From contig JAEYCM010000005.1 of NCBI GenBank assembly GCA_023455425.1, positions 1 to 64,000 on the forward strand: a stretch of 64,000 bases of DNA. The letters are read 5' to 3'. Made by a program: the position numbers and the translations under genes. The notes under the pieces are model-generated. The model did not search any database. It was given only the letters and a program-made list of their open reading frames with translations, and was not told the DNA's origin. Shown here piece by piece: positions 17,764-26,343 of the stretch. Source of the DNA: Bacillota bacterium (GTDB lineage: Bacteria > Bacillota > Clostridia > Christensenellales > CAG-138). Each line of letters starts with the position of its first letter. The stretch's first letter is position 1.

Positions 17764-18075
17764 TCATTTTTTGTAACGCACACCCAATGCAACCGCATTG
17801 AGTAGGATTGTAACTGCAAGAAGCACTGCAGAAACAAACGCCACCGCAGAGGAAGTATCCATAAGCGCCGACCAATCTTCAATCTTTACCAGATAGTCTG
17901 TATAGAAAATTTGCATGCACAGCGAGATGGCGCAGGCGCTGAGGCTTGCCGCAGGAAAAATGGCAAAACGCCTGCTGTTCACCTTATCGCGCCACACAAG
18001 AGTGATGGCGGGAAGTATCCACGCAATCAGACCAAGCACAAGACTCCCCATATTTAACCACGCAGCGTCAAACAT
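17764..18075 (-). CDS. Small membrane protein of unknown function
   Basis: A 103-aa protein with three or four hydrophobic segments (LVLGLIAWILPAITLV, SLSACAISLCMQIFY, AVAFVSAVLLAVTILL) and a conserved-looking centre YLVKIEDWSALMDT. I recall similar uncharacterised short proteins from Bacillus and Clostridia with the same DWSALMDT centre. AAAGGAG precedes the start. Function unknown. Confidence 0.65.
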   Translation of the reverse strand: MFDAAWLNMGSLVLGLIAWILPAITLVWRDKVNSRRFAIFPAASLSACAISLCMQIFYTDYLVKIEDWSALMDTSSAVAFVSAVLLAVTILLNAVALGVRYKK

Positions 18076-18143
18076 AGCTTTCTCCTTTCAAATTGAATTC
18101 CAACGCGATGAATAGGAGGGCTGCATCTTCCAAAATGATAAGG

Positions 18144-18530
18144 CTATATATAGGGAATTTCCCTTCCTTCTACCAAAGCTTTCAGATTGGCCAGCGACAT
18201 ATCATAGCCTTCTATATTCGTTGAAACCTTAACGCCGTTTTCCTCTTTCTCCATCATGAAAGAGATGAACGGCTCCTGTGAATCAAAGGAAAACGAAAAC
18301 TCCCGGCAGCGGATCACTTTTTCAATTGTCAAGGACATAGGAAGCTTCTCTGTGAGCCCATTATGAATATTGGGCATCAATGTAAACAGCATTTTTTCTC
18401 CAGCCTCAAGCCTTGGAATGTTCCAGGGTGACCCCGGCGCATACCATTTTTTAAGCTGATCCGCATTGGTAAGCGCCTCCCACACCGTCTCCATATCCGC
18501 ATCAATCACAACGGCCTCCGAGCGACCCAT
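18144..18530 (-). CDS. SRPBCC/AHSA1-type ligand-binding domain protein
   Basis: A 128-aa START-like (Aha1 N/SRPBCC) protein. It opens with the family pattern IDADMETVWEALTNADQLKKWYAPG and ends with the helix LANLKALVEGRE. Such small proteins bind hydrophobic ligands in a helix-grip cavity; many lie in stress or drug-response loci. Start supported by AGGAGG. There is no obvious functional link to its neighbours. Confidence 0.8.
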   Translation of the reverse strand: MGRSEAVVIDADMETVWEALTNADQLKKWYAPGSPWNIPRLEAGEKMLFTLMPNIHNGLTEKLPMSLTIEKVIRCREFSFSFDSQEPFISFMMEKEENGVKVSTNIEGYDMSLANLKALVEGREIPYI

Positions 18531-18606
18531 GGCACACCCCTCCTATCAAATTCCTGCCTGCCCTAAAATTCGGGATATTTGCATTTAGTATATCACAGGC
18601 TCACAA

Positions 18607-18648
18607 AAGCAAAAGGACTTAAGCTGCCAAGAGCCCAAGTCCTTTGAT
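18607..18648 (-). terminator. Terminator of the glycyl radical enzyme operon
   Basis: Stem AAAGGACTT (18612-18620) with AAGTCCTTT (18637-18645), plus an inner GCT/AGC pairing, and TGCTTTTG after it on the minus strand. It lies 80 bases downstream of the dehydrogenase stop codon. Confidence 0.65.
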
Positions 18649-18727
18649 TTAAAATTCGCGGTGGAGAGAAACCCACTCTTCCGGTTGCTTTAAACTATCG
18701 CTGCAATCCGCCTACGGCAGAATAGCG

Positions 18728-19978
18728 TTAGAGCTTTGGCGCATGCTCCAACAGATAGTCTTCCGCTTCCTTGCACCAAAGCATGTTATGGCGCACACAG
18801 ATTTCATGGAGCGCGCCAAAAAGTGGGTCTGTGCGGCCTTTTTCCTCAAACGCGTCGATGGCCGTCAGCGGCAAATCTAAGTTGCAGTAGATCAGCTTTT
18901 TTGCGCCGGGAATCTCCGGCAGGTGGAGCGTCGCTTCCGCGGTACTGTTCAGCCCGCCGATATGCGAGATCAATATGGATGGATCGATCTTTTCCTCTTC
19001 CAAAAGGCGCAGCGCTTCCTTCATATCATCGATATCGCCGCCGGACGTCCCGATAATGTGCTTGTCGCTATAATGGACGTCGTAAAAATTGACCATCGCC
19101 TGGAACTCTTTTTGGGTAGGCCCCGCAAAAAAGTTGATGCAGCTGTTTGTTCCCGCAATCAGGTCCGCGGTTTCAATCACGATGGGAACGGGGGCCATGA
19201 TGAATACATCGTCAAACCCGTTCGAGTTCGCATACTGCTTTAAGCCTGCTACCGGGTCTTCCATATCCTTTGTATTGACGATTTCAATTTCCACGCCGTT
19301 CTTGGGCTTTAATACGGACCTTGCGCGGGTGATCCGCTTTTCGTCGATATCCGTGATGACGATGCGTTTGGGCCGCTGTTCCATCGCCATCGCCACCTCG
19401 GCGGCGCCCAGGCCCATGGGCCCGCAGCCCGCGAGTATCGCCATATAGCCGTCCTGCTTGAGCCCCATGATGTGGGTCTTGCTGTTCTTCCCCAAATGAT
19501 ATTGGGAACGAGCGGCGGAAACCAGGCAGGACAGGGGTTCCGCCGTGGAGGCCTTAAAATAGGCGTCGCCGGAATAGGGAAGATAATACCCTCCTTCTAT
19601 AACCTCGGCAGGGACGATGATATACGTGGCGTCCCCTCCGTAGTATGGAAAGCTGTACCCCGGCCCTTTTATCGTTTCCCCATCCACCATTTTGGGCTGG
19701 ACGGTAAACAGGTCCCCGACCTGTACCCTGCCTTTGAGCGACGCGCCAATCTGTTCCACCCTGCCGCAGAACTCATGGCCGATGAGTATGGGATTGCTTG
19801 CAATATCCTCCGGGACGCACCGGTGGGCGCTCCCCTGCAGAACCGCCTTATAGGTGGACATGCAGAGGCTATCCGTCACGACGCGGGCAAGCAATTCATT
19901 GTCCTTAATCTCTGGCAATTCAAATGTTTCAAACCGGACGTCGTTTACGCCATATAGCCGTACCGCTTTTGCTTTCAT
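18728..19978 (-). CDS. Zinc-binding medium-chain dehydrogenase (L-sorbose-1-phosphate reductase-like)
   Basis: A 416-aa alcohol-dehydrogenase-family protein. The catalytic zinc region contains DSLCMSTYKAVLQG and GHEFCGRVEQIG. The nucleotide-binding fold is LAGCGPMGLGAAEVAM...VITDIDEKR, which suits NAD(H). The N terminus VRLYGVNDVRFETFELPEI and the GGDATYIIVPAEVI block match, from memory, the subgroup named L-sorbose-1-phosphate reductase, so a phosphorylated or polyol-like substrate is plausible. It begins 16 bases after the glycyl radical enzyme stop, so it is the last gene of that operon and probably reduces or oxidises the enzyme's carbonyl product. The start is ATG 19978 after AGAGGA. Confidence 0.8.
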   Translation of the reverse strand: MKAKAVRLYGVNDVRFETFELPEIKDNELLARVVTDSLCMSTYKAVLQGSAHRCVPEDIASNPILIGHEFCGRVEQIGASLKGRVQVGDLFTVQPKMVDGETIKGPGYSFPYYGGDATYIIVPAEVIEGGYYLPYSGDAYFKASTAEPLSCLVSAARSQYHLGKNSKTHIMGLKQDGYMAILAGCGPMGLGAAEVAMAMEQRPKRIVITDIDEKRITRARSVLKPKNGVEIEIVNTKDMEDPVAGLKQYANSNGFDDVFIMAPVPIVIETADLIAGTNSCINFFAGPTQKEFQAMVNFYDVHYSDKHIIGTSGGDIDDMKEALRLLEEEKIDPSILISHIGGLNSTAEATLHLPEIPGAKKLIYCNLDLPLTAIDAFEEKGRTDPLFGALHEICVRHNMLWCKEAEDYLLEHAPKL

Positions 19979-19994
19979 ACCATTCCTCTTTCGT

Positions 19995-22385
19995 TTATAA
20001 TCCGTGGACCGTGCGCGTGATGATCTCATCCTGCAGCGCGCTGTCCAGATTGACAAAGAACTCGCAGTATCCGCCGATCCGCACGATCAGATCCCGGTAT
20101 TTGTCCGGTTCCAGCTTGGCTTTTTTCAGCGCTTCCGCGTCCACGAAGTTGACCTGAAGCTGCGGCCCGCCGTCCTCCAAATACGCCGCAATCAGCCCTT
20201 TCAACACGTTGGTTCCGCGCTGGTTCCGTATAAGATCGGGATTGATCTTCAAATTCAGCGCATAGCCTCCGGTCACGCCGCCGTGATTTAGCTTCAATAC
20301 CGAATTGAGCATTCTGGTGGGGCCGTTGACGTCTTTCCCCTGCGAAGGCCCCATGCTGTCGCTGAACGTCTCGCCCTTTCTCCGCCCGTTGGGTGTGGCC
20401 CCGGTGATCTCCCCATGATAGATATGGAAGAAATACCCGAACAGCGTGGATACGTATTTGTCCCGGCGCTCTTTTTCGTTATAGGCAAGCACCAGATCGT
20501 CAAATTGGGTCAGGATGTCCTTCGCAAGCGCATCCACCTCATCCTCGTCGTTGCCGTAATGGGGCATGCTGCGCTCGAGCATTGCGCACATGGAGTCAGC
20601 GCCTGCGAAATTACGTTCCAGCAGCTGCGCAAGCTGCCCAATGGTAAGTATTTTCTCTTCGTATACCGCTTTTTTCACGGCGGCCATGGAATCCGCGGCG
20701 GTCCCTAAACCGTAGGCGTAAAACGACCAGTGGGTGCCAAGCTCACTTCCCCCCTGAAACAGATCCCTGCCGCTTTCCAGGCAGCCGTCTATCAGTAGCG
20801 ATGCCAACGGATCAAAACATTTGCCGGGGATATCCCGCATTTTCTCGTCCGCTTCGTCTTTATCCGCCTGTACCGCCGCCCGCAGTTCCGAGTGGTACGC
20901 TGTCTGGAATTCTTCAAATGTCTCCAGACGGTAGACACCCCTTTTATATTTTTCAAATACGCCTTCGAACAGCATCGGGAAGGCGATGGGGTCCGTAACG
21001 CCCCAATTGGGCTGCTTATGCGGAATCATGATCTCAACGCAGCCCATATTGTAATAATCGTTTGCGTATTTGTCCTCATACCCAAGCTTCTCCAGATTTT
21101 CGATCCATACCGTATCCGACATGATCATGGGCTGCCCCGCGCCCGCCTTGATCGAGTCCACTACCGCATCCATGAGCCAGGCCGCATTCTTTTTATTCAG
21201 GCGCACGCCTACATTGGGGTAAGGCAGTTTCATTTCTTTGATCACCTCAAGCAAAAGCGCCGTAAGGCCGTTCGCCCCGTCCTCGCCCGAAGGTGTGACA
21301 CCGCCTATTGTCATGCTCTGTACGGTCCTGAGCTTGGGCTCGTTGATTTTGAGCCAAAGGCAGCATAACAGCTCCTTTGCCTCGTCCCGCGTCAGGCGTC
21401 CGCTGTTAATATCCCGGTCATATAGCTCAACCATATACTGATCGAACCTGCCAAAGGAGAGTGCCGAACCCCATGTGACGCTCGCCATGATATGCAGCAT
21501 CCAGACGAACTGCAGCCCTTCGCGGAAGGTTTGCGCGGGCCTGTAAGAAAGCGCATGGCAGATATCCGCCATCTCCAAAAGCTCCGCCTTGCGCCCGGGT
21601 ATTTCGTCCTTTGCGGCGTGCTTGAGCGCTTCCTCATAGCGCAAAAAGAAATTGGCGGCAGCTTTGGCCACAATTTTAGCCGCAAGGTAGTATTCGCGCC
21701 GTTCGCCCGCCGCGCGGCCTAACCGTTCCGCAATGTCCTCAATCAGCGCATCAAACCCCGTATTCATGATGCGCGCATAGTTGAAAGAAAGATGGTTTGC
21801 CGCAAACCAGGGGAGCGAGTCGATTTCCCGCTTGACCTCCGCGCCGTAGTCAAGCTTGAACCCGCGCTCAAGCTCCCTGGCGATCTCGTATTGTTCGAGG
21901 CTTGGCTCATCGGCATAACGCGCCTGCATCTCGGCGATGAGTTCTTGCAGATCCATATAGCTGATGTTCGCGTCATGGTGTACACGGCTCATCAGCGCCC
22001 AGCGGCTTTTCTTTTTTGTAAACTCGTCCTCGAACGTCTTGATTTTGTTTCTGTCTTGGCTTGGAGCAGTCTGCTCCGCGCGTTTTTTGCCAAGATAGGC
22101 TTCGATCACCTGAACTGCCTTACCCCTCTGTTCCTCATAGCATGGAACAGCCTTCTCCACAGGGCAATACGCCGTCATGCTGCCAACAAGAAGCTCATGG
22201 GGTAATACGGCAAGGGGCGCATGCTCCAGCAAGTACGCCTGCGCCTTTGCCCGCCGCAGTTGCACGGGCTCCGTCCTGGTATGTTTGAGCGACTCGTAGG
22301 CAAGGGAATAAAAACAGGTGCGCCTTACCCCCGCGTCGTTTAATTTTTCCACACTTTTTCGCATGTTCCGTATGCGCGCGTTCAT
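19995..22385 (-). CDS. Glycyl radical enzyme (PFL2-like dehydratase/lyase), substrate unassigned
   Basis: A 796-aa glycyl radical enzyme. The catalytic thiyl cysteine and acid lie in YYNMGCVEIMIP (C449, E451). The glycyl radical loop is at the C terminus, RIGGYCEFF (G772), followed by QDEIITRTVH. A single cysteine followed by VE excludes pyruvate formate-lyase, which has two adjacent cysteines, and places it among the dehydratase/C-N/C-S lyase group. The residues after GCVE (IMIPHKQPNWG) differ from the GCVEP I expect for glycerol, propanediol or choline enzymes. It overlaps the activase gene by 4 bases (ATGA), so it is translationally coupled. Start ATG 22385 is supported by GGGAGG. It is oxygen-sensitive and cytoplasmic. 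Confidence 0.88.
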   Translation of the reverse strand: MNARIRNMRKSVEKLNDAGVRRTCFYSLAYESLKHTRTEPVQLRRAKAQAYLLEHAPLAVLPHELLVGSMTAYCPVEKAVPCYEEQRGKAVQVIEAYLGKKRAEQTAPSQDRNKIKTFEDEFTKKKSRWALMSRVHHDANISYMDLQELIAEMQARYADEPSLEQYEIARELERGFKLDYGAEVKREIDSLPWFAANHLSFNYARIMNTGFDALIEDIAERLGRAAGERREYYLAAKIVAKAAANFFLRYEEALKHAAKDEIPGRKAELLEMADICHALSYRPAQTFREGLQFVWMLHIMASVTWGSALSFGRFDQYMVELYDRDINSGRLTRDEAKELLCCLWLKINEPKLRTVQSMTIGGVTPSGEDGANGLTALLLEVIKEMKLPYPNVGVRLNKKNAAWLMDAVVDSIKAGAGQPMIMSDTVWIENLEKLGYEDKYANDYYNMGCVEIMIPHKQPNWGVTDPIAFPMLFEGVFEKYKRGVYRLETFEEFQTAYHSELRAAVQADKDEADEKMRDIPGKCFDPLASLLIDGCLESGRDLFQGGSELGTHWSFYAYGLGTAADSMAAVKKAVYEEKILTIGQLAQLLERNFAGADSMCAMLERSMPHYGNDEDEVDALAKDILTQFDDLVLAYNEKERRDKYVSTLFGYFFHIYHGEITGATPNGRRKGETFSDSMGPSQGKDVNGPTRMLNSVLKLNHGGVTGGYALNLKINPDLIRNQRGTNVLKGLIAAYLEDGGPQLQVNFVDAEALKKAKLEPDKYRDLIVRIGGYCEFFVNLDSALQDEIITRTVHGL

Positions 22386-23344
22386 CGTATGCCCTCCCAT
22401 TTCCGTCCGCCCTTTGCCAGGATGTGTTGTTCCCATTCCAAGACGGTCTCGGTATCCGGCGTTTCAAACCGGTGTACGCTCATCCCCGTTTGCTTTGCCT
22501 TTGCCGTCCCCAACGCATGGTAGGGCATCAGCTCGAACCCCAATATATTTCCGTATGTGCGGGTCAGTTCCGCAATAAAATCTAAATGCGCATCCGTTAC
22601 ATTTACCCGCGGGATCATGGGACAGCGTAGAATGATTTCTGTACCCTTCCCGCGTAAGCGTCCGAGGTTATCTAATACCGTTTCCCGGTCAAGGCCGGTC
22701 AATCGCCGATACTCGTCGCCGCCGGTCGCCTTATAATCAAACAACATCAGATCGAGATAGGGCAGCAATTCTTCATATTGCGCAAACGGGGCGGCCCCGT
22801 TTGTTTCAATGGCGGTGTGTATGCCATGCTGTTTTGCACAGATCAGCAGCGCTTTGACAAAGCCCGCATGAAACATGGGCTCGCCTCCGGTGATGGTAAT
22901 GCCGCCCCCGGTCTTATCGTAATAACGCGCATCCTTAAGCGCGGCGGCCATTACTTCGTGTACCGTCATGCTTTTTCCAATAATGGAAAGCGCGCCCGTT
23001 GGGCAGCTTTTCGCGCAGTCTTCGCAGGCCGTGGCGTTCGCCCAGTTGATTTCATGCCGGCCGTTGCTTACGGTATGCACGCTTGAGCAGACTGCCGCGC
23101 ATGCCCCGCAATACACGCACTTATGCGAAAGGTACGAAAACTGCGGCTCGGGAGATATGCTCTCCGGGTTATGGCACCACAGACAGCGGGCGTCGCAGCC
23201 TTTTAAAAAAATTGCCGTGCGTATACCCGGCCCGTCGTCCACAGAAAAAGGCTGTATGGCAAACACAAGGCCTGTCTGCGCCTCGTCTTTCCTGCTTTCC
23301 TGCTCTGTCAGCAAAACAGCACCGTCGTCTTTTCTTTGATCCAT
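22382..23344 (-). CDS. Glycyl radical enzyme activating enzyme (radical SAM)
   Basis: A 320-aa activase that generates the glycyl radical on the adjacent enzyme. The radical SAM cluster motif CxxxCxxC is visible as GCDARCLWCHNP. Two more [4Fe-4S] motifs, CVYCGACAAVC and CEDCAKSCPTGAL, form the ferredoxin-like insert typical of activases for the non-PFL glycyl radical enzymes. TGGEPMFHAGF is the GGE motif for SAM. Its start overlaps the end of the DeoR regulator gene by 37 bases and is backed by GGGAG. Its stop overlaps the enzyme gene by 4 bases. Confidence 0.92.
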   Translation of the reverse strand: MDQRKDDGAVLLTEQESRKDEAQTGLVFAIQPFSVDDGPGIRTAIFLKGCDARCLWCHNPESISPEPQFSYLSHKCVYCGACAAVCSSVHTVSNGRHEINWANATACEDCAKSCPTGALSIIGKSMTVHEVMAAALKDARYYDKTGGGITITGGEPMFHAGFVKALLICAKQHGIHTAIETNGAAPFAQYEELLPYLDLMLFDYKATGGDEYRRLTGLDRETVLDNLGRLRGKGTEIILRCPMIPRVNVTDAHLDFIAELTRTYGNILGFELMPYHALGTAKAKQTGMSVHRFETPDTETVLEWEQHILAKGGRKWEGIR

Positions 23345-24069
23345 GTAAGCGTCTCCCTGTTGATCGTTTCCTCGGTAATAAACAGATCAATATCCTCCCA
23401 TGCCGCATATTGCACCAGGGCGTCGCAATCGCCCTTGCTTGCGTCCGCAAGCACAATGGTCTTCCGCGCCGCCGCCATCATGGCGCGCTTCACTTCGCTT
23501 TCCTCCATGCTTTCCACGCAGGGGCCGCCCCGCCCCTTTACGCCGCTTGTTCCGAGTATCGCGATATCGGCTTTGATTTCTTTGAGCGCCCGAAGCGCCC
23601 AACCGCCTGTGATGGCGTTGCTGGTGCCGCGCACCTCCCCGCCCAGCAAATAGACCCTAATGCCGTAATCCACAAGGTGCTGCGCCGCCTTTAAAGAGTT
23701 CGTAAATACCGTAATGTTTCGTTTTAATACCAGCTGCTTGGCAACGCTCAACACCGTGCTCCCTGAATCGAGCAGCAGGACGTCGCCGTCTTCAACAAGC
23801 TCCACCGCTTTTTGGGCAACGCGGGCTTTCCCCTGCTTATTGCGGATGGATTTTTCCATGAAGGACCGCTCGGTTATGGCGGTAGCGGCGACTGCCCCGC
23901 CATATCCCTTTCTGGCAAGTCCGTTTTCCTCCAGCCAGATCATATCTTTACGTATGGTTTCCGTGGATACCGCATACCGGCTGGCGAGTTCCGAAACCGT
24001 GATCTTCCCTTCCGCAACCAACCGCTCCGCGATTTCCTGGCGCCGTTCCTGCGTGTTTCTTTTTTTCAT
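23308..24069 (-). CDS. DeoR family transcriptional regulator
   Basis: A 253-aa DeoR-type repressor. The N-terminal winged helix is RRQEIAERLVAEGKITVSELASRYAVSTETIRKDMIWLEENG, followed by KGYGGAVA. The C-terminal sugar-phosphate-sensing domain has LLDSGSTVLSVAKQL, VYLLGGEVRGTSNAITG and VLADASKGD. These proteins usually sense a phosphorylated sugar, so the operon's inducer may be a sugar- or polyol-phosphate, which fits the sorbose-phosphate-reductase-like dehydrogenase. It is the first gene of the glycyl radical operon and overlaps the activase gene by 37 bases, so it is probably self-controlled. Confidence 0.88.
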   Translation of the reverse strand: MKKRNTQERRQEIAERLVAEGKITVSELASRYAVSTETIRKDMIWLEENGLARKGYGGAVAATAITERSFMEKSIRNKQGKARVAQKAVELVEDGDVLLLDSGSTVLSVAKQLVLKRNITVFTNSLKAAQHLVDYGIRVYLLGGEVRGTSNAITGGWALRALKEIKADIAILGTSGVKGRGGPCVESMEESEVKRAMMAAARKTIVLADASKGDCDALVQYAAWEDIDLFITEETINRETLTWIKEKTTVLFC

Positions 24070-24302
24070 GCCGACATCCCGCCTTTATTCTTATATATGA
24101 AAGAACCTTACTGCATTGAACGAGTTTTTACTATATCGCAAGTAATTCAAATATTTTTTATTGCGTTTTATTGCTTCATGGGCATTTTAACATGTCTTTA
24201 TTCTGTTTGCAACCATATAGGACAATGAAAGGCTTGTATCGGCTTTGAAACATCCAGATACTTATGAAGCGCGCCAAAGAAATAGGCGGCATGTTTGACC
24301 CA

Positions 24303-24337
24303 TAGCAAAAACTGCCCGCCTAAAGGCGGGCAGTTTC
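24303..24337 (-). terminator. Terminator of the BMP-type ABC transporter operon
   Basis: Perfect 11-bp stem AACTGCCCGCC (24310-24320) with GGCGGGCAGTT (24325-24335) and a four-base loop. On the minus strand TTTTTGCTA follows. It lies 20 bases after the stop codon of the last permease gene, and separates this operon from the DeoR operon. Confidence 0.88.
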
Positions 24338-24355
24338 GAGAAAGCGGATGATCCG

Positions 24356-25276
24356 TCAGCTTTCCTTTTTGTATGGAATGCCCAGCTTTGCGGGTACATT
24401 GAAGCTCTTGCGGGATACGGTCAGTATAATGGTCAACAGATACGGCAGCGCGATAAACAGTTCATTGGGGAAGTAACCGCCCCCGCCGATGGACTGCATA
24501 TAGATGGCGACCGCCTCTGCAAGCCCGAATACCAGCGTGCCGATGGCCGCCCCAATCGGATTCCAGTTGCCCAGGAAGCAGATTGCAAAGGCGATCCATC
24601 CGCGCCCGCCGATGATATTGGACGTGAACATGCCCAGATACCCCACCGAATAGAACGCTCCCGCGATGCCGCCCAATACCCCCGCCAGCAGCACCACCAA
24701 GAACCGCACCCGGTTCACCGGAATGCCCGCGACATCCACCGCCTGCGGGTTTTCGCCTGTGGAGCGGATGGTCAGCCCCGCCGAGGTCTTATACAGCAGG
24801 AAGTAAGCGGCGGGAATAAGGAGGTACACCAAGTACGTGAGTATGTTTTGTTCAAACACGATAGGCCCAAGCACCGGGATTTTACTCAGCAGCGGGATGG
24901 CGATCTCAGGCAGCGGGCTGACTTTGAGCGGGGAGGTGGGTACGCCGAACAGCACCCTGTCAAGAAACGTACACAACCCGGCCACAAGGATATTGATGGC
25001 CGTACCCGTCACGACCTGATGCTGCTTTAGGTAAATAGTAACGATACCGTACACCATCGCTGCAAACAAGCCCGCGAGTATGGCGGCGAGTATGCCGAGA
25101 AATGCGCTCCCCGTGAGATAGGCGCCGATAAATCCACCCCATGCGCCCATGAGGAATATGCCCTCTATCGCCGTTACCATCATGCCCGAGCGCTCCGCGA
25201 TCACTTCCGCGATGGACCCTAGCAGCAGCGGGGTGCTCATCATTAAGGCGCGCTTTAATAAACTGATGATGATCAT
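24356..25276 (-). CDS. ABC transporter permease, BMP/nucleoside family (YufQ-like)
   Basis: A 306-aa permease with eight or more hydrophobic segments. It has the family pattern LLLGSIAEVIAERSGMMVTAIEG near the start, LIRSTGENPQAVDVAG-like cytoplasmic loop (TIRSTGENPQAVDVAGI) and GRGWIAFAICFLGNWNP. It forms the channel with the preceding permease in an importer of the BmpA/YufNOPQ class, which takes up nucleosides or related sugars. It overlaps the previous gene by 4 bases. Confidence 0.88.
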   Translation of the reverse strand: MIIISLLKRALMMSTPLLLGSIAEVIAERSGMMVTAIEGIFLMGAWGGFIGAYLTGSAFLGILAAILAGLFAAMVYGIVTIYLKQHQVVTGTAINILVAGLCTFLDRVLFGVPTSPLKVSPLPEIAIPLLSKIPVLGPIVFEQNILTYLVYLLIPAAYFLLYKTSAGLTIRSTGENPQAVDVAGIPVNRVRFLVVLLAGVLGGIAGAFYSVGYLGMFTSNIIGGRGWIAFAICFLGNWNPIGAAIGTLVFGLAEAVAIYMQSIGGGGYFPNELFIALPYLLTIILTVSRKSFNVPAKLGIPYKKES

Positions 25277-26343
25277 GCGGCGGTCCCCCTTTGCAGCCTG
25301 AGCTTTTCACGCCTGTTTTGCCAGTAGCCTCTCAGGAAATAGGAGGCGATAACGAATATCATCACGAATCCCTGCATCAGATCGATCACGCTGGGCGGAA
25401 TGCTCACGCCGGGCATACGCCCCATGAGATTGCCCATTACGTTGAGCATGCCAAAAAGCAGGGAAGCGAATATCACCCCGATGGGGTTGGCGTTGGCGAG
25501 TATGGCGATCCCTAAACCGGATGCGCCAATGGCGGGGTTAAAGTCCTGTATCAGCATATGCTGTACGCCGTTGACCTCCGTAAATCCGGCCATGCCGGCC
25601 AAAGCGCCGCTGATGAAAAAGGCGGTGATACACACGGCGTCCGAGCGGATGCCGGAAAGCTTCGCGGCGGAGGCGTTGCTGCCCACCGCGCGGATGCGGT
25701 ACCCAAGCGGTGTTTTAAACAGCAGCAGCCAAATACCCACCGCAACCAGAATTGCAAGCAGGAAGCCGATGTGCAGCCGCGTGCCGGGCAAAAAGGGCGG
25801 TAGCCATGCCGCGCGGGAAATTGCATCCGTCTGCGGGTATTCGCCCTTGCTTTCCTTCAAAAACGTGCGCAATAGGTAATTCATAATCGCAAGGCATACA
25901 TAGGTGGACATCAAGCTCACTAAGAATTCGTTTGCGCCATGCTTCGCTTTGAGGTACCCGATCAGCCCGCCGATTAGCCCGCCGGCCAGGGCGGAACAAA
26001 CCAGCACGCACAACAACAGTACAAAGGTAGGCACCTTGCCATCGAGATACAGCGATACGGAGACGGCGACGACCGCGCCCATGTAAAACTGCCCCTGCGC
26101 GCCGATGTTGAATAAATTCGCCTTATAGGTAAAGGCAAACGCAAGCGCAGTGAAGATCAAAGGGGTCGCCTTTAAGAATACCTCGGCCAGCGTGTATAGA
26201 TCCGAGAACATCGTTTTAAGGGAATACCCGAACGCCTGCAGCGGGTTAATCTGTAAAAGGGTGAGCATCAGCCCGCTCAGCACCAGTCCCGCCGCAATCG
26301 CCATCAGGTTGGAAACAATCATGTCCTTGAGTTTGGCGTTCAC
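25273..26343 (-). CDS. ABC transporter permease, BMP/nucleoside family (YufP-like)
   Basis: A 356-aa permease with about ten hydrophobic segments. Family marks are TPLIFTALAFAFTYKANLFNIGAQGQFYMG, the coupling loop YRIRAVGSNASAAKLSGI and FNPAIGASGLGIAILANANPIG. It is the partner channel subunit. Both ends overlap the neighbouring genes by 4 bases, so ATPase and both permeases are translationally coupled. Confidence 0.88.
   Translation of the reverse strand: MNAKLKDMIVSNLMAIAAGLVLSGLMLTLLQINPLQAFGYSLKTMFSDLYTLAEVFLKATPLIFTALAFAFTYKANLFNIGAQGQFYMGAVVAVSVSLYLDGKVPTFVLLLCVLVCSALAGGLIGGLIGYLKAKHGANEFLVSLMSTYVCLAIMNYLLRTFLKESKGEYPQTDAISRAAWLPPFLPGTRLHIGFLLAILVAVGIWLLLFKTPLGYRIRAVGSNASAAKLSGIRSDAVCITAFFISGALAGMAGFTEVNGVQHMLIQDFNPAIGASGLGIAILANANPIGVIFASLLFGMLNVMGNLMGRMPGVSIPPSVIDLMQGFVMIFVIASYFLRGYWQNRREKLRLQRGTAA

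Noticed and set aside
19995..22385. Annotation as pyruvate formate-lyase
   Set aside because: The active site has a single cysteine followed by VE rather than two adjacent cysteines, and the activase has the extra ferredoxin-like cluster motifs.
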